Shown one piece after another: positions 36,857 to 45,326 of a DNA stretch of 64,000 bases. The position numbers were made by a program, and so were the translations under genes. Position 1 is the stretch's first letter; every line of letters starts with the position of its first letter. Source of the stretch: Bacteriovorax sp. PP10 (GTDB taxonomy: Bacteria; Bdellovibrionota; Bacteriovoracia; Bacteriovoracales; Bacteriovoracaceae); assembly GCF_035013165.1 (NCBI RefSeq), contig NZ_JAYGJQ010000003.1:186001-250000 (forward strand), read 5' to 3'. The notes under the pieces were generated by a model, which was given only the letters and a program-made list of their open reading frames with translations, searched no databases and was not told where the DNA came from.

Positions 36857-39276
36857 CGAAAATGATTGTTCACCACGGCTCACCTGGAAAGGGATCGGAC
36901 TTCGCACATCTAAAAAACCAATTAAAAGATATAGAGATCATCGATTACGATCGTGTTCTTGCAACTAGTACAAAAGAAATTGAAGCCGCTGATATTCAAC
37001 TGGGTTATTCATTTGGTTGTGTCGAAGCGATTAAACAAGCTGTGCAAAACAAAACGACAAAACTTGTTATTCTCGTTGCTCCCTATATGTTTCCAGCGAA
37101 AAAACCTGGCGCACTAATGAAGGCGTTACTTTTAAGTGATCTTTTTAGAAATGTCGCTCTTCCCATGCTGGCGAAAAAAAGCATTGAGAAGATGGTAAAA
37201 GAAAGCTCTCACCCGAAACAGGCCCCTGATCATTACATCAAAGACTCGCTTGAGTATTACAACGCCGAACGTTTGGCGATGTCGCTTTTAGAAAAAGATA
37301 TTTCACACTCTGAAGTTTATAAAATGCTAGAAACTCTAAGAGACAACAACGTTCCAGTTGTCGTCATTATGGGTGAAGGTGATCAGACTTGTTATAAAGG
37401 GATCAACCGCGAGCGCCAATTCAATCCATTACTTACTTTTAAAAATATTAATATCAAATTACTTCAAGACGGTGGACACGCCCTATTGTGGACTCACACA
37501 AAAGAGCTTGCCGGTTTAATTGAAGAATCCATGGGGAAATTTATGGGTCAATCAAACGGTAGTGATAAAAAAAATAAAAAATTTGGTTATTTCGATGGGG
37601 CCGATGCCAACAATAACGTGGCAAGCTTCCTGAGAGATCACAAAGAAAAATTTCCAACGAGAAATATTTTAACGTGGGTTAACCCTGCTGATATCAAAAA
37701 CTGGAACGGCGATATTAATACGCCACTGCCTCACCAGTCAGTTAAAGTGGCCGAGCTTGATCATTTAGTTGCCGTTCTTGCAACTGAGTTTAAAAACCAG
37801 GGCATCAAGTCTGGTGACAGAGTTATTCTATTTTTACCAATGTCTCTTTATATGTATGCCGCGATGTTTGCCCTTCAAAAGATGGGAGCGATTCCAACTT
37901 TCCTTGATTCATGGGCAAGACGTGACCAGATGGGTGTCAGTGCCAAGGTTGCCAATCCAACAGCAATGATTAGTGCTGATCGTGCTTTTACTTACCTTGC
38001 TGACGTTCCAGAGATCGCACAAATTCCCATTAAGATTGTTGCCGGTGAAGTGACATCGGAAATTAAATACACAGCTCGCTTAGAAGTTTTACTTCAAGGT
38101 AAAACTCCAGCAAGTGATCTTCCGGTTGAAAAAGAGCATCCTGCTCTTATTACTTTTACCACTGGATCAAGCGGGACACCAAAAGGTGCCGACAGAAGCC
38201 ATCGTTTCTTAGCTGCTCAACATTACGCTTTAAACCGCCACCTTCCATACGCTGATGGCGATAAAGATTTACCAGTGTTCCCTATTTTCTCATTAAACAA
38301 CCTTGCGGCCGGAGTTGAAACAATCATTCCAGCAATCGATGTAGGTCAACCACAACCGACAGACGCACTTGTTTTATTCGTTCAGATGAAATCAGCAGGT
38401 GTCACGTGCACGACATTATCACCTTCACTGTTTAATCACCTGGCGACATTCTGTATCGAAAAAAACCTTCGCCTGGACTTCTTAAAGCGCATTGTAACAG
38501 GTGGAGCGCCTATTTCGAGAGATGACGTCGCAAGAATGAAGAGTGTCGCTAAAAACGCTGAAATCCTTGTTCTTTATGGATCAACTGAAGTTGAACCAAT
38601 GGCCCATATTGAAGCGGTAGAAATGCTGGCCGAAACTCAGGACGTGGATCCTGAAATCGTTGAAGCAGGTGTTAACGTTGGAGCGCTTGATAGTGGTCTT
38701 CAATATAAATTTATTCATATTGAAAAAGACGCTGTTTATGTCAAAGCAAGTTCTGATTGGGATAAATTAGAAGTTAAACCTGGAGAGGTCGGAGAGTTAA
38801 TCGTTGCAGGTGAACACGTGTGCGAGCGCTACTTCAATAACGAAGAGGCCTTCTTCCGTGCAAAAATCCGCGATGAAAAAGGTATAGTATGGCACAGAAC
38901 CGGAGACCTTGGAAAACTAGACAAGCACAATAATCTTTGGATTGTTGGTCGCGTTCACAACGCTATTAACAGAAAAGGGCAATACTTCTTCCCTGTCCGC
39001 GCGGAAATCATCTTAAAGAAATTCCCGTTCGTTCACAGAGCGGCCTTCTTAGGAATTGCTGATCCAACTCTTAACGAAAAAACCTACGCAGTTTTTTCAA
39101 GTGAAGATAAAAATCTAAACATTGAAGAAGCAAAAAAAGAAATTAAGCGCGTTATGGAAAAAAATCAATTTATCGTTGATGAAATCCTGCATGTTGATGA
39201 CATTCCGATGGACCCACGCCACCATAGTAAGGTTGAGTATGAAGTCCTGAAGAAAAAAATATTAGGGAAAGCTTAA
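36853..39276 (+). CDS. Alpha/beta-hydrolase fused to an acyl-adenylating enzyme (OleB-OleC-like arrangement)
   Basis: 807 residues in two domains. Residues 1-~230 are an alpha/beta-hydrolase with Ser 53 in GYSFG, Asp 177 (EGDQT) and His 209 (DGGHA). Residues ~245-800 are an AMP-forming ligase: P-loop TFTTGSSGTPKG (434-445), YGSTEVEP, RTGDLGKLD and RKGQYFFPV. The hydrolase-ligase fusion and the ligase subfamily recall OleBC of bacterial olefin synthesis, where OleC makes beta-lactones. No OleA thiolase is nearby, so a fatty-acid activation role is equally possible. It is in operon with a formyltransferase, a UbiA-like and a PEP-utilising enzyme. Confidence 0.85.
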   Translation: MTKMIVHHGSPGKGSDFAHLKNQLKDIEIIDYDRVLATSTKEIEAADIQLGYSFGCVEAIKQAVQNKTTKLVILVAPYMFPAKKPGALMKALLLSDLFRNVALPMLAKKSIEKMVKESSHPKQAPDHYIKDSLEYYNAERLAMSLLEKDISHSEVYKMLETLRDNNVPVVVIMGEGDQTCYKGINRERQFNPLLTFKNINIKLLQDGGHALLWTHTKELAGLIEESMGKFMGQSNGSDKKNKKFGYFDGADANNNVASFLRDHKEKFPTRNILTWVNPADIKNWNGDINTPLPHQSVKVAELDHLVAVLATEFKNQGIKSGDRVILFLPMSLYMYAAMFALQKMGAIPTFLDSWARRDQMGVSAKVANPTAMISADRAFTYLADVPEIAQIPIKIVAGEVTSEIKYTARLEVLLQGKTPASDLPVEKEHPALITFTTGSSGTPKGADRSHRFLAAQHYALNRHLPYADGDKDLPVFPIFSLNNLAAGVETIIPAIDVGQPQPTDALVLFVQMKSAGVTCTTLSPSLFNHLATFCIEKNLRLDFLKRIVTGGAPISRDDVARMKSVAKNAEILVLYGSTEVEPMAHIEAVEMLAETQDVDPEIVEAGVNVGALDSGLQYKFIHIEKDAVYVKASSDWDKLEVKPGEVGELIVAGEHVCERYFNNEEAFFRAKIRDEKGIVWHRTGDLGKLDKHNNLWIVGRVHNAINRKGQYFFPVRAEIILKKFPFVHRAAFLGIADPTLNEKTYAVFSSEDKNLNIEEAKKEIKRVMEKNQFIVDEILHVDDIPMDPRHHSKVEYEVLKKKILGKA

Positions 39277-39278
39277 TA

Positions 39279-40178
39279 ATGACAAAACAACAGGCCTGGT
39301 GGCAGTTCACCAAAGAAAGATTCGAGCCAGCTAGTCATTTAACTATGATTCTGGTTTTTATCATCGCTCACATTCTGGTAGCAAAAGCGACGGTGCCCCT
39401 CGTGGCCTCATCTATGAACTATCTGGTGTTGCTTATTGGTGTCATCGCCTTTTATTTTAAACTTCGTTTATACGACGAAGTCAAAGACTATGAACTCGAT
39501 GTCGTGATCAATAAAACCAGACCACTTCCTCGCGGGCTTTTAAACCATAAAGACATGTACCGAGGAATGGCGATTTGTATCGCGATTGAATTGGTTTGTT
39601 TTTCTTTAATGGGCCTCGAGAGTTTTATCAGTATCGTGATCGCGATTCTTTATTCTCTACTGATGTATAAAGAGTTTTTTATCGCTGAAAAAATCAGACC
39701 CTACTTAACGACGTACGCTCTCATTCATACGATCGTGACCACACTTTTAAGTTTTGCCATTTTTAGTTTCTTAACGAAATTAACAATCATTCAAATCATC
39801 ATGACTCCGTCATTTCTTTCTTTTGCCATGGCCAACTGGCTGCTGTTTAACATTTTTGAATTCGGAAGAAAGACTTTTGCCAGCTCTGAAGAAAGACAAA
39901 GTGTCGATACTTACTCATCGCTCTTTGGCCGCACTGGTGCCGTGGTGTTAGTGGCGTCTCAAGCTGTTATTACCTACTACCTGGCCACAACTTTAACTGG
40001 TTCTAATACCACTATTTTATTTTGGGGTTTAGGATCGTTACTTGTTTTACTGGCCGTTTTATCTCTGCACTACATTTTTGCAGACAGTTCAAAAACAGCA
40101 AAACGCTTCAGATTATTTAGTTCAGTTTATATTATCGTTTTTTACTTAATATTAATTTTCTCATACCTAAAAGCTTAA
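39279..40178 (+). CDS. UbiA-family prenyl/alkyl transferase-like membrane protein
   Basis: 299 residues with about 8-9 membrane segments. The first Asp-rich motif region reads RLYDEVKDYELD and is followed by NKTRPLPRG, the UbiA pattern. A second conserved loop resembles VDTYSSLFGRTGA. UbiA enzymes attach isoprenoid or related chains to aromatic, sugar or glycerol acceptors. It begins 2 bases after the ligase gene and is followed after 10 bases by the PEP-utilising gene. Acceptor and donor cannot be inferred from sequence. Confidence 0.8.
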   Translation: MTKQQAWWQFTKERFEPASHLTMILVFIIAHILVAKATVPLVASSMNYLVLLIGVIAFYFKLRLYDEVKDYELDVVINKTRPLPRGLLNHKDMYRGMAICIAIELVCFSLMGLESFISIVIAILYSLLMYKEFFIAEKIRPYLTTYALIHTIVTTLLSFAIFSFLTKLTIIQIIMTPSFLSFAMANWLLFNIFEFGRKTFASSEERQSVDTYSSLFGRTGAVVLVASQAVITYYLATTLTGSNTTILFWGLGSLLVLLAVLSLHYIFADSSKTAKRFRLFSSVYIIVFYLILIFSYLKA

Positions 40179-40188
40179 AAGGCAAAAA

Positions 40189-42891
40189 ATGAAACACAGT
40201 AAGTTGTACACAATCACCAATGAAAGTACCCACCACTTTGCTAAAAAAGAGTCGGGCGGTAAAGGACACAATCTTTATCTTTTAAGTACCAATGGAATCA
40301 AAGTTCCAAAGTATATAACGTTGCCACCAAACTTCTTTGAGGAATTTAAAACTCAAAGCGGGATTGATGCTGAACTTCAGGCGATCCTGGTTGATAGTAC
40401 GCTCTCGATGGTTCAAATCGCTGACAGAATCAGAGCTAAGATTGTTGAAACCAACATGCCTCTGCCGGTTTTTGAAGAGATTGCCAAGGCCTATGAGGCC
40501 TTAGAAAAAGATTTAATCTCGGTGAGATCAAGTGCCCACGATGAAGACAGTGCTCTGCACTCATTTGCCGGCCAGTTGAGCAGTTATCTCTACATTGCCG
40601 ACCTTGATAACACTGTTAAGTCGATTAAAGAATGCTGGGCCTCTGCTTACTCTGAGCGCTCACTTCACTACAGAACAATCAATAAGCTTGATACACTGAA
40701 CATCAAAGTTTCTGTTATCCTGCAAGAGATGATTGACCCGGATATCAGTGGGGTCTTTTTCACATGTAATCCGATCAACGGTAAAAACGATCAGATCTTT
40801 ATCAACTCAGTTTATGGTGTTGGTGAAGGTTTAGTGTCTGGTCTTCTCGATGCGGACACTTACGTCTTGAATAAAAAAGACGGAACAGTGATTGAAAAAA
40901 ACATTGTTGAAAAAACGAAAAAACTTATTAGAGATGCAAAAGAGCAAAAGTGTCTTGAAGTCGAAGTGCATTTAAATGAACAAAATGCTGAATCAATCAG
41001 TCATCACGATTTAAAAGCTCTTTTTGAAATCGCCAACAAGATTGAAAACTTTTACGGAAGACCACAAGACGTTGAGTGGGCCATCAAAGATGGTGAACTC
41101 TTCATTCTTCAGTCTCGTCCGGTGACAACTGGAATTGAAAACAGCCGCGGGATTTTATACTTATGGGATAACTCAAATATCGTAGAAAGTTATGGTGGAT
41201 TAACGATGCCATTAACTTACGGTTTTGCTCATTACGTTTACCACCAGGTTTACGTGCAGTTTTGTGAAATCCTTTTAGTGCCACAGTCGCGCATTAAAGA
41301 AATGGATTACTTCTTAAAAAACATGTTAGGTCTTTTTTACGGCCGCGTTTATTACAACCTTTTAAACTGGTATAAATTAACGTCGATTCTTCCAGGGTAC
41401 AAATACAATCGTGCCTTCATGGAAACGATGATGGGAACTAACGAGGCCCTGCAGGAAGAAATTGCAGAACGAGTGAAGCCACCTGAATTCCATAATGGTG
41501 CTGGAGCAAAAGTTCGTTCATTCGTGACGGGAATGAAGTTTTTCTATTTCCACTTAAACATTCAAAATGTTGTCGATGACTTCTTAACAAATTTCCATAT
41601 CGTGTATAACAAGTTCAGAAAGATTGAATACCACCGTCTTTCGGCCGACAAAGTTTATGAACACTACCAGGCCCTGGAACGTGAAATGTTATGGCAGTGG
41701 CATGCACCCATCATCAACGACTTTTTATGTATGATCCACTACGGGATTTTTAATAAACTAACTTCTAAATGGTTAAGTCATTTAGGTGATTCGTTCCACA
41801 ATGACCTGCTTGCCGGAAATGGAAATCTTGAATCGGCAGAGCCAACAAAACGTTTAATCGTGATGTCTGGTTATGTTTCCAGAAAACCGGAATTAAAAGA
41901 GCTCATTCTGACGACACCAAACGATATGTGTCTTGAGGCCATCAACCAATCCCCTTTTCAAGAATTCTACCATATGGTTTTAGAGTACATTGATAAGTAT
42001 GGTTTCCGTTGTATGAGTGAAATGAAGTTGGAGCAAAAAGATTTACACCAGGAGCCTGGTCTCTTTTTCGTTTTCCTGAAAAACTTAATCAACTGCGGAC
42101 AAGTAGATCTTCACGAGTATGAAAAACGTGAAAAAGAAATCAGAGAAAATGCTGAAGCACTTTTAGATAAAAATATCTCTGGGTATAAAAAAATTATCTA
42201 CAAATGGTCGCTTAAGCATGCACGCAAAGCCGTTATGAACCGCGAGAACACAAGATTTTGCAGAACGCGCATCTATGGTGTGGTCCGCGCTATGTTCTAT
42301 GCGATCGGTGAAGACTTCACAAAGAGCAATATCATCGACAAAAAAGAAGATATCTTCTTCTTGTCTCTTGAGGAATTAAAAGGAGCTCTTGAAGGAACCA
42401 ATACGATTCAAAATCTTCGTTTAGTCATCAATGTAAGAAAGGCCGAATACGACCTGTATAAAGACGCAGAACCTGCTTCTCGTTTTGCTACTCGCGGCCC
42501 TGTGTATTGGAACAACCAACACATGCCAAAAGAAGAGGAAGTTGTTTTCGATGAGTCGACACTACTTCCAAATCAAATGAGAGGTATCCCATGCTCTCCA
42601 GGAGTCATTGAAGGAATCGTGAAGGTCATTATTGATTCAAACGACGATATGACGTTAAATGGGGAAATCCTGGTCACAGAGAGGACAGATCCAGGCTGGA
42701 TTCCACTTTACCCTTCACTGTCGGCCTTATTAGTCGAGCGCGGTGGACTTCTGTCTCACTCGGCCATCGTGGCCCGTGAAATGGGACTTCCGACGATTGT
42801 TGGGATTAAAGGTCTGACAAAAAAATTAAAATCGGGAATGAGAATCAGAATTAACGGTGAGACCGGGATTATTGATATTCTTGATGAGTAA
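40189..42891 (+). CDS. PEP synthase/rifampin-phosphotransferase-like PEP-utilising enzyme
   Basis: 900 residues. The N-terminal ~320 form a PPDK/PEP-synthase ATP-grasp domain (SGGKGHNLYLL, SVRSSAHDEDS, SGVFFTCNPI, DVEWAIKDGELFILQSRP). A large central helical region (~330-770) differs from true PEP synthase. The C-terminal ~90 residues are the swivelling phosphohistidine domain with GGLLSHSAIVAREMG (His 857). The PEP/pyruvate-binding TIM barrel is absent, so this resembles rifampin-phosphotransferase-type enzymes that pass ATP phosphate to a third substrate. That acceptor is probably the product of the neighbouring lipid enzymes. Confidence 0.82.
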   Translation: MKHSKLYTITNESTHHFAKKESGGKGHNLYLLSTNGIKVPKYITLPPNFFEEFKTQSGIDAELQAILVDSTLSMVQIADRIRAKIVETNMPLPVFEEIAKAYEALEKDLISVRSSAHDEDSALHSFAGQLSSYLYIADLDNTVKSIKECWASAYSERSLHYRTINKLDTLNIKVSVILQEMIDPDISGVFFTCNPINGKNDQIFINSVYGVGEGLVSGLLDADTYVLNKKDGTVIEKNIVEKTKKLIRDAKEQKCLEVEVHLNEQNAESISHHDLKALFEIANKIENFYGRPQDVEWAIKDGELFILQSRPVTTGIENSRGILYLWDNSNIVESYGGLTMPLTYGFAHYVYHQVYVQFCEILLVPQSRIKEMDYFLKNMLGLFYGRVYYNLLNWYKLTSILPGYKYNRAFMETMMGTNEALQEEIAERVKPPEFHNGAGAKVRSFVTGMKFFYFHLNIQNVVDDFLTNFHIVYNKFRKIEYHRLSADKVYEHYQALEREMLWQWHAPIINDFLCMIHYGIFNKLTSKWLSHLGDSFHNDLLAGNGNLESAEPTKRLIVMSGYVSRKPELKELILTTPNDMCLEAINQSPFQEFYHMVLEYIDKYGFRCMSEMKLEQKDLHQEPGLFFVFLKNLINCGQVDLHEYEKREKEIRENAEALLDKNISGYKKIIYKWSLKHARKAVMNRENTRFCRTRIYGVVRAMFYAIGEDFTKSNIIDKKEDIFFLSLEELKGALEGTNTIQNLRLVINVRKAEYDLYKDAEPASRFATRGPVYWNNQHMPKEEEVVFDESTLLPNQMRGIPCSPGVIEGIVKVIIDSNDDMTLNGEILVTERTDPGWIPLYPSLSALLVERGGLLSHSAIVAREMGLPTIVGIKGLTKKLKSGMRIRINGETGIIDILDE

Positions 42892-42905
42892 TCCTCGAGG
42901 ATTAC
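42888..42905. terminator. 18-bp perfect palindrome spanning the stop codon
   Basis: GTAATCCTC/GAGGATTAC, overlapping the TAA of the PEP-utilising gene and 10 bases short of the convergent gene. No U-run follows, so termination is only presumed. Confidence 0.45.
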
Positions 42906-42915
42906 CCAGTACCGC

Positions 42916-43614
42916 CTAGAAAAGCTTTCTTTTAGCACCAACGATGGTCACGTCGCTGGTGCTAATGATGGCCTTCAACTCTCCGCCACTATGAATCCCT
43001 GAAAGATATTTTTGAATCATCAAGGCCCTGTACTCCATCGCAGTTCCTCTCTCATCAACGTAATGAGGAGGAATCGTCCAGGCCTTTGTATGTCTGCTAT
43101 CCTTCATAAAATTGAGAGCAAATCTCATCGTCTTAAGAGTGACGACTAAATCTCTGCGACAGAATTGATACCAGGTCTGACATAAGGCCTCGTCAACTGT
43201 GTAGGAAAATTCGCGGTAGAATTTTAAATTTCTAAAAAGTGGTGTGTGATCAGGAAAGTAAATTTCCACTAAATCGTCGTCACCTATTTTATCAAACAGA
43301 TCGTCCTGAGGTGCTCCGCCAATTTTCTTAAAAACCCGCCATAATAAAACTCTGTTATCAAATGCATCTTCACCAGACATGATACATTCATTTAAAACAG
43401 AGAGACTGATATCAAGGTAAGCAAGAATTTTTTTCTGGTCTTTTTTTGAGCGTTTTGAAAAATGCAAATCGTAGCTGGAATGAAATGGTAATGTATGAAT
43501 CCCTACAACTTTCAGGGCCTCACAAAATTCCATTGCGGTCTTTTTAAACTCATATTCATTGCAGCGAAAGTTATCGATACTCTCGTAATAGTTTTTGGTA
43601 TTTGCTGTCGTCAT
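42916..43614 (-). CDS. Hypothetical cytosolic protein
   Basis: 232 residues without signal peptide or membrane segment. Features are an N-terminal helical region, IHTLPFHSSYDLHFSKRSKKDQ, and a middle part EIYFPDHTPLFRNLKFYREFSY leading to a helical segment with cysteines (ALCQTWYQFCRRD). I recognise no family. It converges on the lipid operon, with no obvious functional link, and lies downstream of the subtilase terminator. Confidence 0.65.
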   Translation of the reverse strand: MTTANTKNYYESIDNFRCNEYEFKKTAMEFCEALKVVGIHTLPFHSSYDLHFSKRSKKDQKKILAYLDISLSVLNECIMSGEDAFDNRVLLWRVFKKIGGAPQDDLFDKIGDDDLVEIYFPDHTPLFRNLKFYREFSYTVDEALCQTWYQFCRRDLVVTLKTMRFALNFMKDSRHTKAWTIPPHYVDERGTAMEYRALMIQKYLSGIHSGGELKAIISTSDVTIVGAKRKLF

Positions 43615-43703
43615 TGAAGTTTAAATTAAACCAATGAAGCAAGTTTACAAAGATAGAATTGATTAATGAGTGCAGATTTGAATACAAGTTGTACAAATTA
43701 AAA

Positions 43704-43723
43704 GGGCCTCCCGAAGGAGGCCC
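43704..43723 (-). terminator. Terminator of the first subtilase gene
   Basis: GGGCCTCC, CGAA loop, GGAGGCCC; on the minus strand it is followed by TTTTAATTT. Confidence 0.85.
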
Positions 43724-43750
43724 AATTTATTTTATCTAGGTATATTAAGA

Positions 43751-45148
43751 TTATTTAACAATGATAGTGCTTGGTAGAGGCATGATTAGTGACTTCTCTA
43801 CTTGGAAATATTGTCTTCCCATTGCTTTTTCGTTGTCTGATTTTGGAAGAACATCAACTTTAGATTGAGCAATAGCAGCTCCTAAATCCATTGAACGAGA
43901 AAGCTCAGCAGCTCTTACTGCACGAGTTGGGTTCACTAGACCTGAAGTTGTTACTTTTCCTTTTAACCATTCTTTAACGTCTACAGTTTCAAGAATGATT
44001 TTCTTGATTCCACGGAAGTCTAGTTTCGGGTTAGCATCTTTAACTGCACCAGCAACACCAGCTACGTATGGAGCAGCTTGGCTCGTTCCAGATACGTGGA
44101 TATAAGTGTCTTTTGGAGAAGTCGAAAGAATTCCTACACCAGGAGCTGCTACTTCAACATTCTTCACACCGTAGTTAGAAAAAGTTGCAAGAGCTTGGTC
44201 ACCAAGAGTTGCCGCAACTGAGATTTTGTTTTCAGCTACAACGTTTGTTGGAGTTGTTGGTTTAATGTCGTTGTTTGATCCATCGTTACCAGCAGCAAAG
44301 ATGAAAAGTGTGTTGGGAGCAGAACTTGTGAATGCTTTCGTTTGTTCAACAGCAGTCACAAAGTAATGATCAACATAAGTTTTTAATTCTTCTGCTGTTG
44401 GATCTTTTTTGAAGATCGATTTGTAAATTTGAGAGATCACTCCCGAGATAGCATCGTATGAAGTCCCGAAAGATCCGTTCATAACAGCAGCTTTAGAACC
44501 GTTGATGTATCTTCCGATTTCACCAAAAGTCGTTGCTTGTTGTTTTGCTAGAGCTTCAAGAGCTTTTTTAATTAACGTTTCTTTTAATCCTTTATCGTTT
44601 GTTCCAACAGCTTCTGATTTATCACCAGTTGTAATTGTTAGATCAGCAGACTCTTTTCCTGGAAGTTTTACTTCAGTAGGAATTAACTTAACACCGATCA
44701 TCTTTGCTTCATTCGACATTCTTGCAGCGATCCCAGTTACGTGAGTCCCGTGCATGTAGTTTCCAAAAACAGTGATGTCTTTGATGAATTTTTCTTCTTT
44801 AAGTTTAGCGTTTGCCCATGCTCTGTCTTCAGCAGTCAGAGTTCCAAGGAAAGACTTTAACTGGATGTCGAAAAACTTTCTCACGTCTGGTGTATCTGAC
44901 CAAGCGTATGAGTAATCGATAAGAACGTTATTGCTATCAGCAAAGTTCCATCCATTGATATCGTCAGGGTATCCGTTTTTATCTTCGTCACGGTCATTAC
45001 CCGCGATCTCAGTTGGGTTGATCCAAGCTTTCGCTTTAAGATCCTTATGTTCAAAATCGTTTCCAGAGTCAACGATAGCGATGTTTGCTGCACTTGCTAC
45101 GTTTACTGCTAATAATAATCCAAGACCTAAAAATTGAGACTTCATCAT
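43751..45148 (-). CDS. Secreted S8 subtilisin-like protease, paralogue 1
   Basis: 465 residues with a Sec signal (cleavage after ASA, ~20). The catalytic triad is complete: Asp 27 (IVDSG), His 136 (HGTHVTG), Ser 356 (GTSQAAP), with oxyanion Asn 288 (AAGND). The catalytic aspartate lies only 7 residues after the predicted signal cleavage, so there is no N-terminal I9-type propeptide. About 108 residues separate Asp and His, against ~32 in subtilisin, indicating a large insertion. AGGAG precedes the ATG pair. It likely degrades proteins outside the cell or in prey, which is inferred from the setting. Confidence 0.92.
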   Translation of the reverse strand: MMKSQFLGLGLLLAVNVASAANIAIVDSGNDFEHKDLKAKAWINPTEIAGNDRDEDKNGYPDDINGWNFADSNNVLIDYSYAWSDTPDVRKFFDIQLKSFLGTLTAEDRAWANAKLKEEKFIKDITVFGNYMHGTHVTGIAARMSNEAKMIGVKLIPTEVKLPGKESADLTITTGDKSEAVGTNDKGLKETLIKKALEALAKQQATTFGEIGRYINGSKAAVMNGSFGTSYDAISGVISQIYKSIFKKDPTAEELKTYVDHYFVTAVEQTKAFTSSAPNTLFIFAAGNDGSNNDIKPTTPTNVVAENKISVAATLGDQALATFSNYGVKNVEVAAPGVGILSTSPKDTYIHVSGTSQAAPYVAGVAGAVKDANPKLDFRGIKKIILETVDVKEWLKGKVTTSGLVNPTRAVRAAELSRSMDLGAAIAQSKVDVLPKSDNEKAMGRQYFQVEKSLIMPLPSTIIVK

Positions 45149-45276
45149 CTCACTCTCCTAGTTACAGGTGGTTTAAAAAGACTGCCACATTATGATCCCG
45201 TTTAAAACGAGGGGGCCAGTCTTTTTATTCAAAAAACTTCTTACTAAGAAATGACAGATTTATTTTAGGCAAAAAA

Positions 45277-45300
45277 AAGGCGCTCTTTGCAGAGCGCCTT
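45277..45300 (-). terminator. Terminator of the second subtilase gene
   Basis: Perfect 10-bp stem AAGGCGCTCT/AGAGCGCCTT with TTGC loop, flanked by an A8 tract that gives U8 on the minus strand. Confidence 0.92.
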
Positions 45301-45326
45301 TTTACTATCGAATATACGATTGTGAT

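Noticed and set aside
40189-42891. Evidence for phosphonolipid synthesis (known in some Bacteriovorax relatives)
   Set aside because: The PEP-utilising gene is a PPDK/rifampin-phosphotransferase type, not PEP mutase, and no phosphonopyruvate decarboxylase is present.
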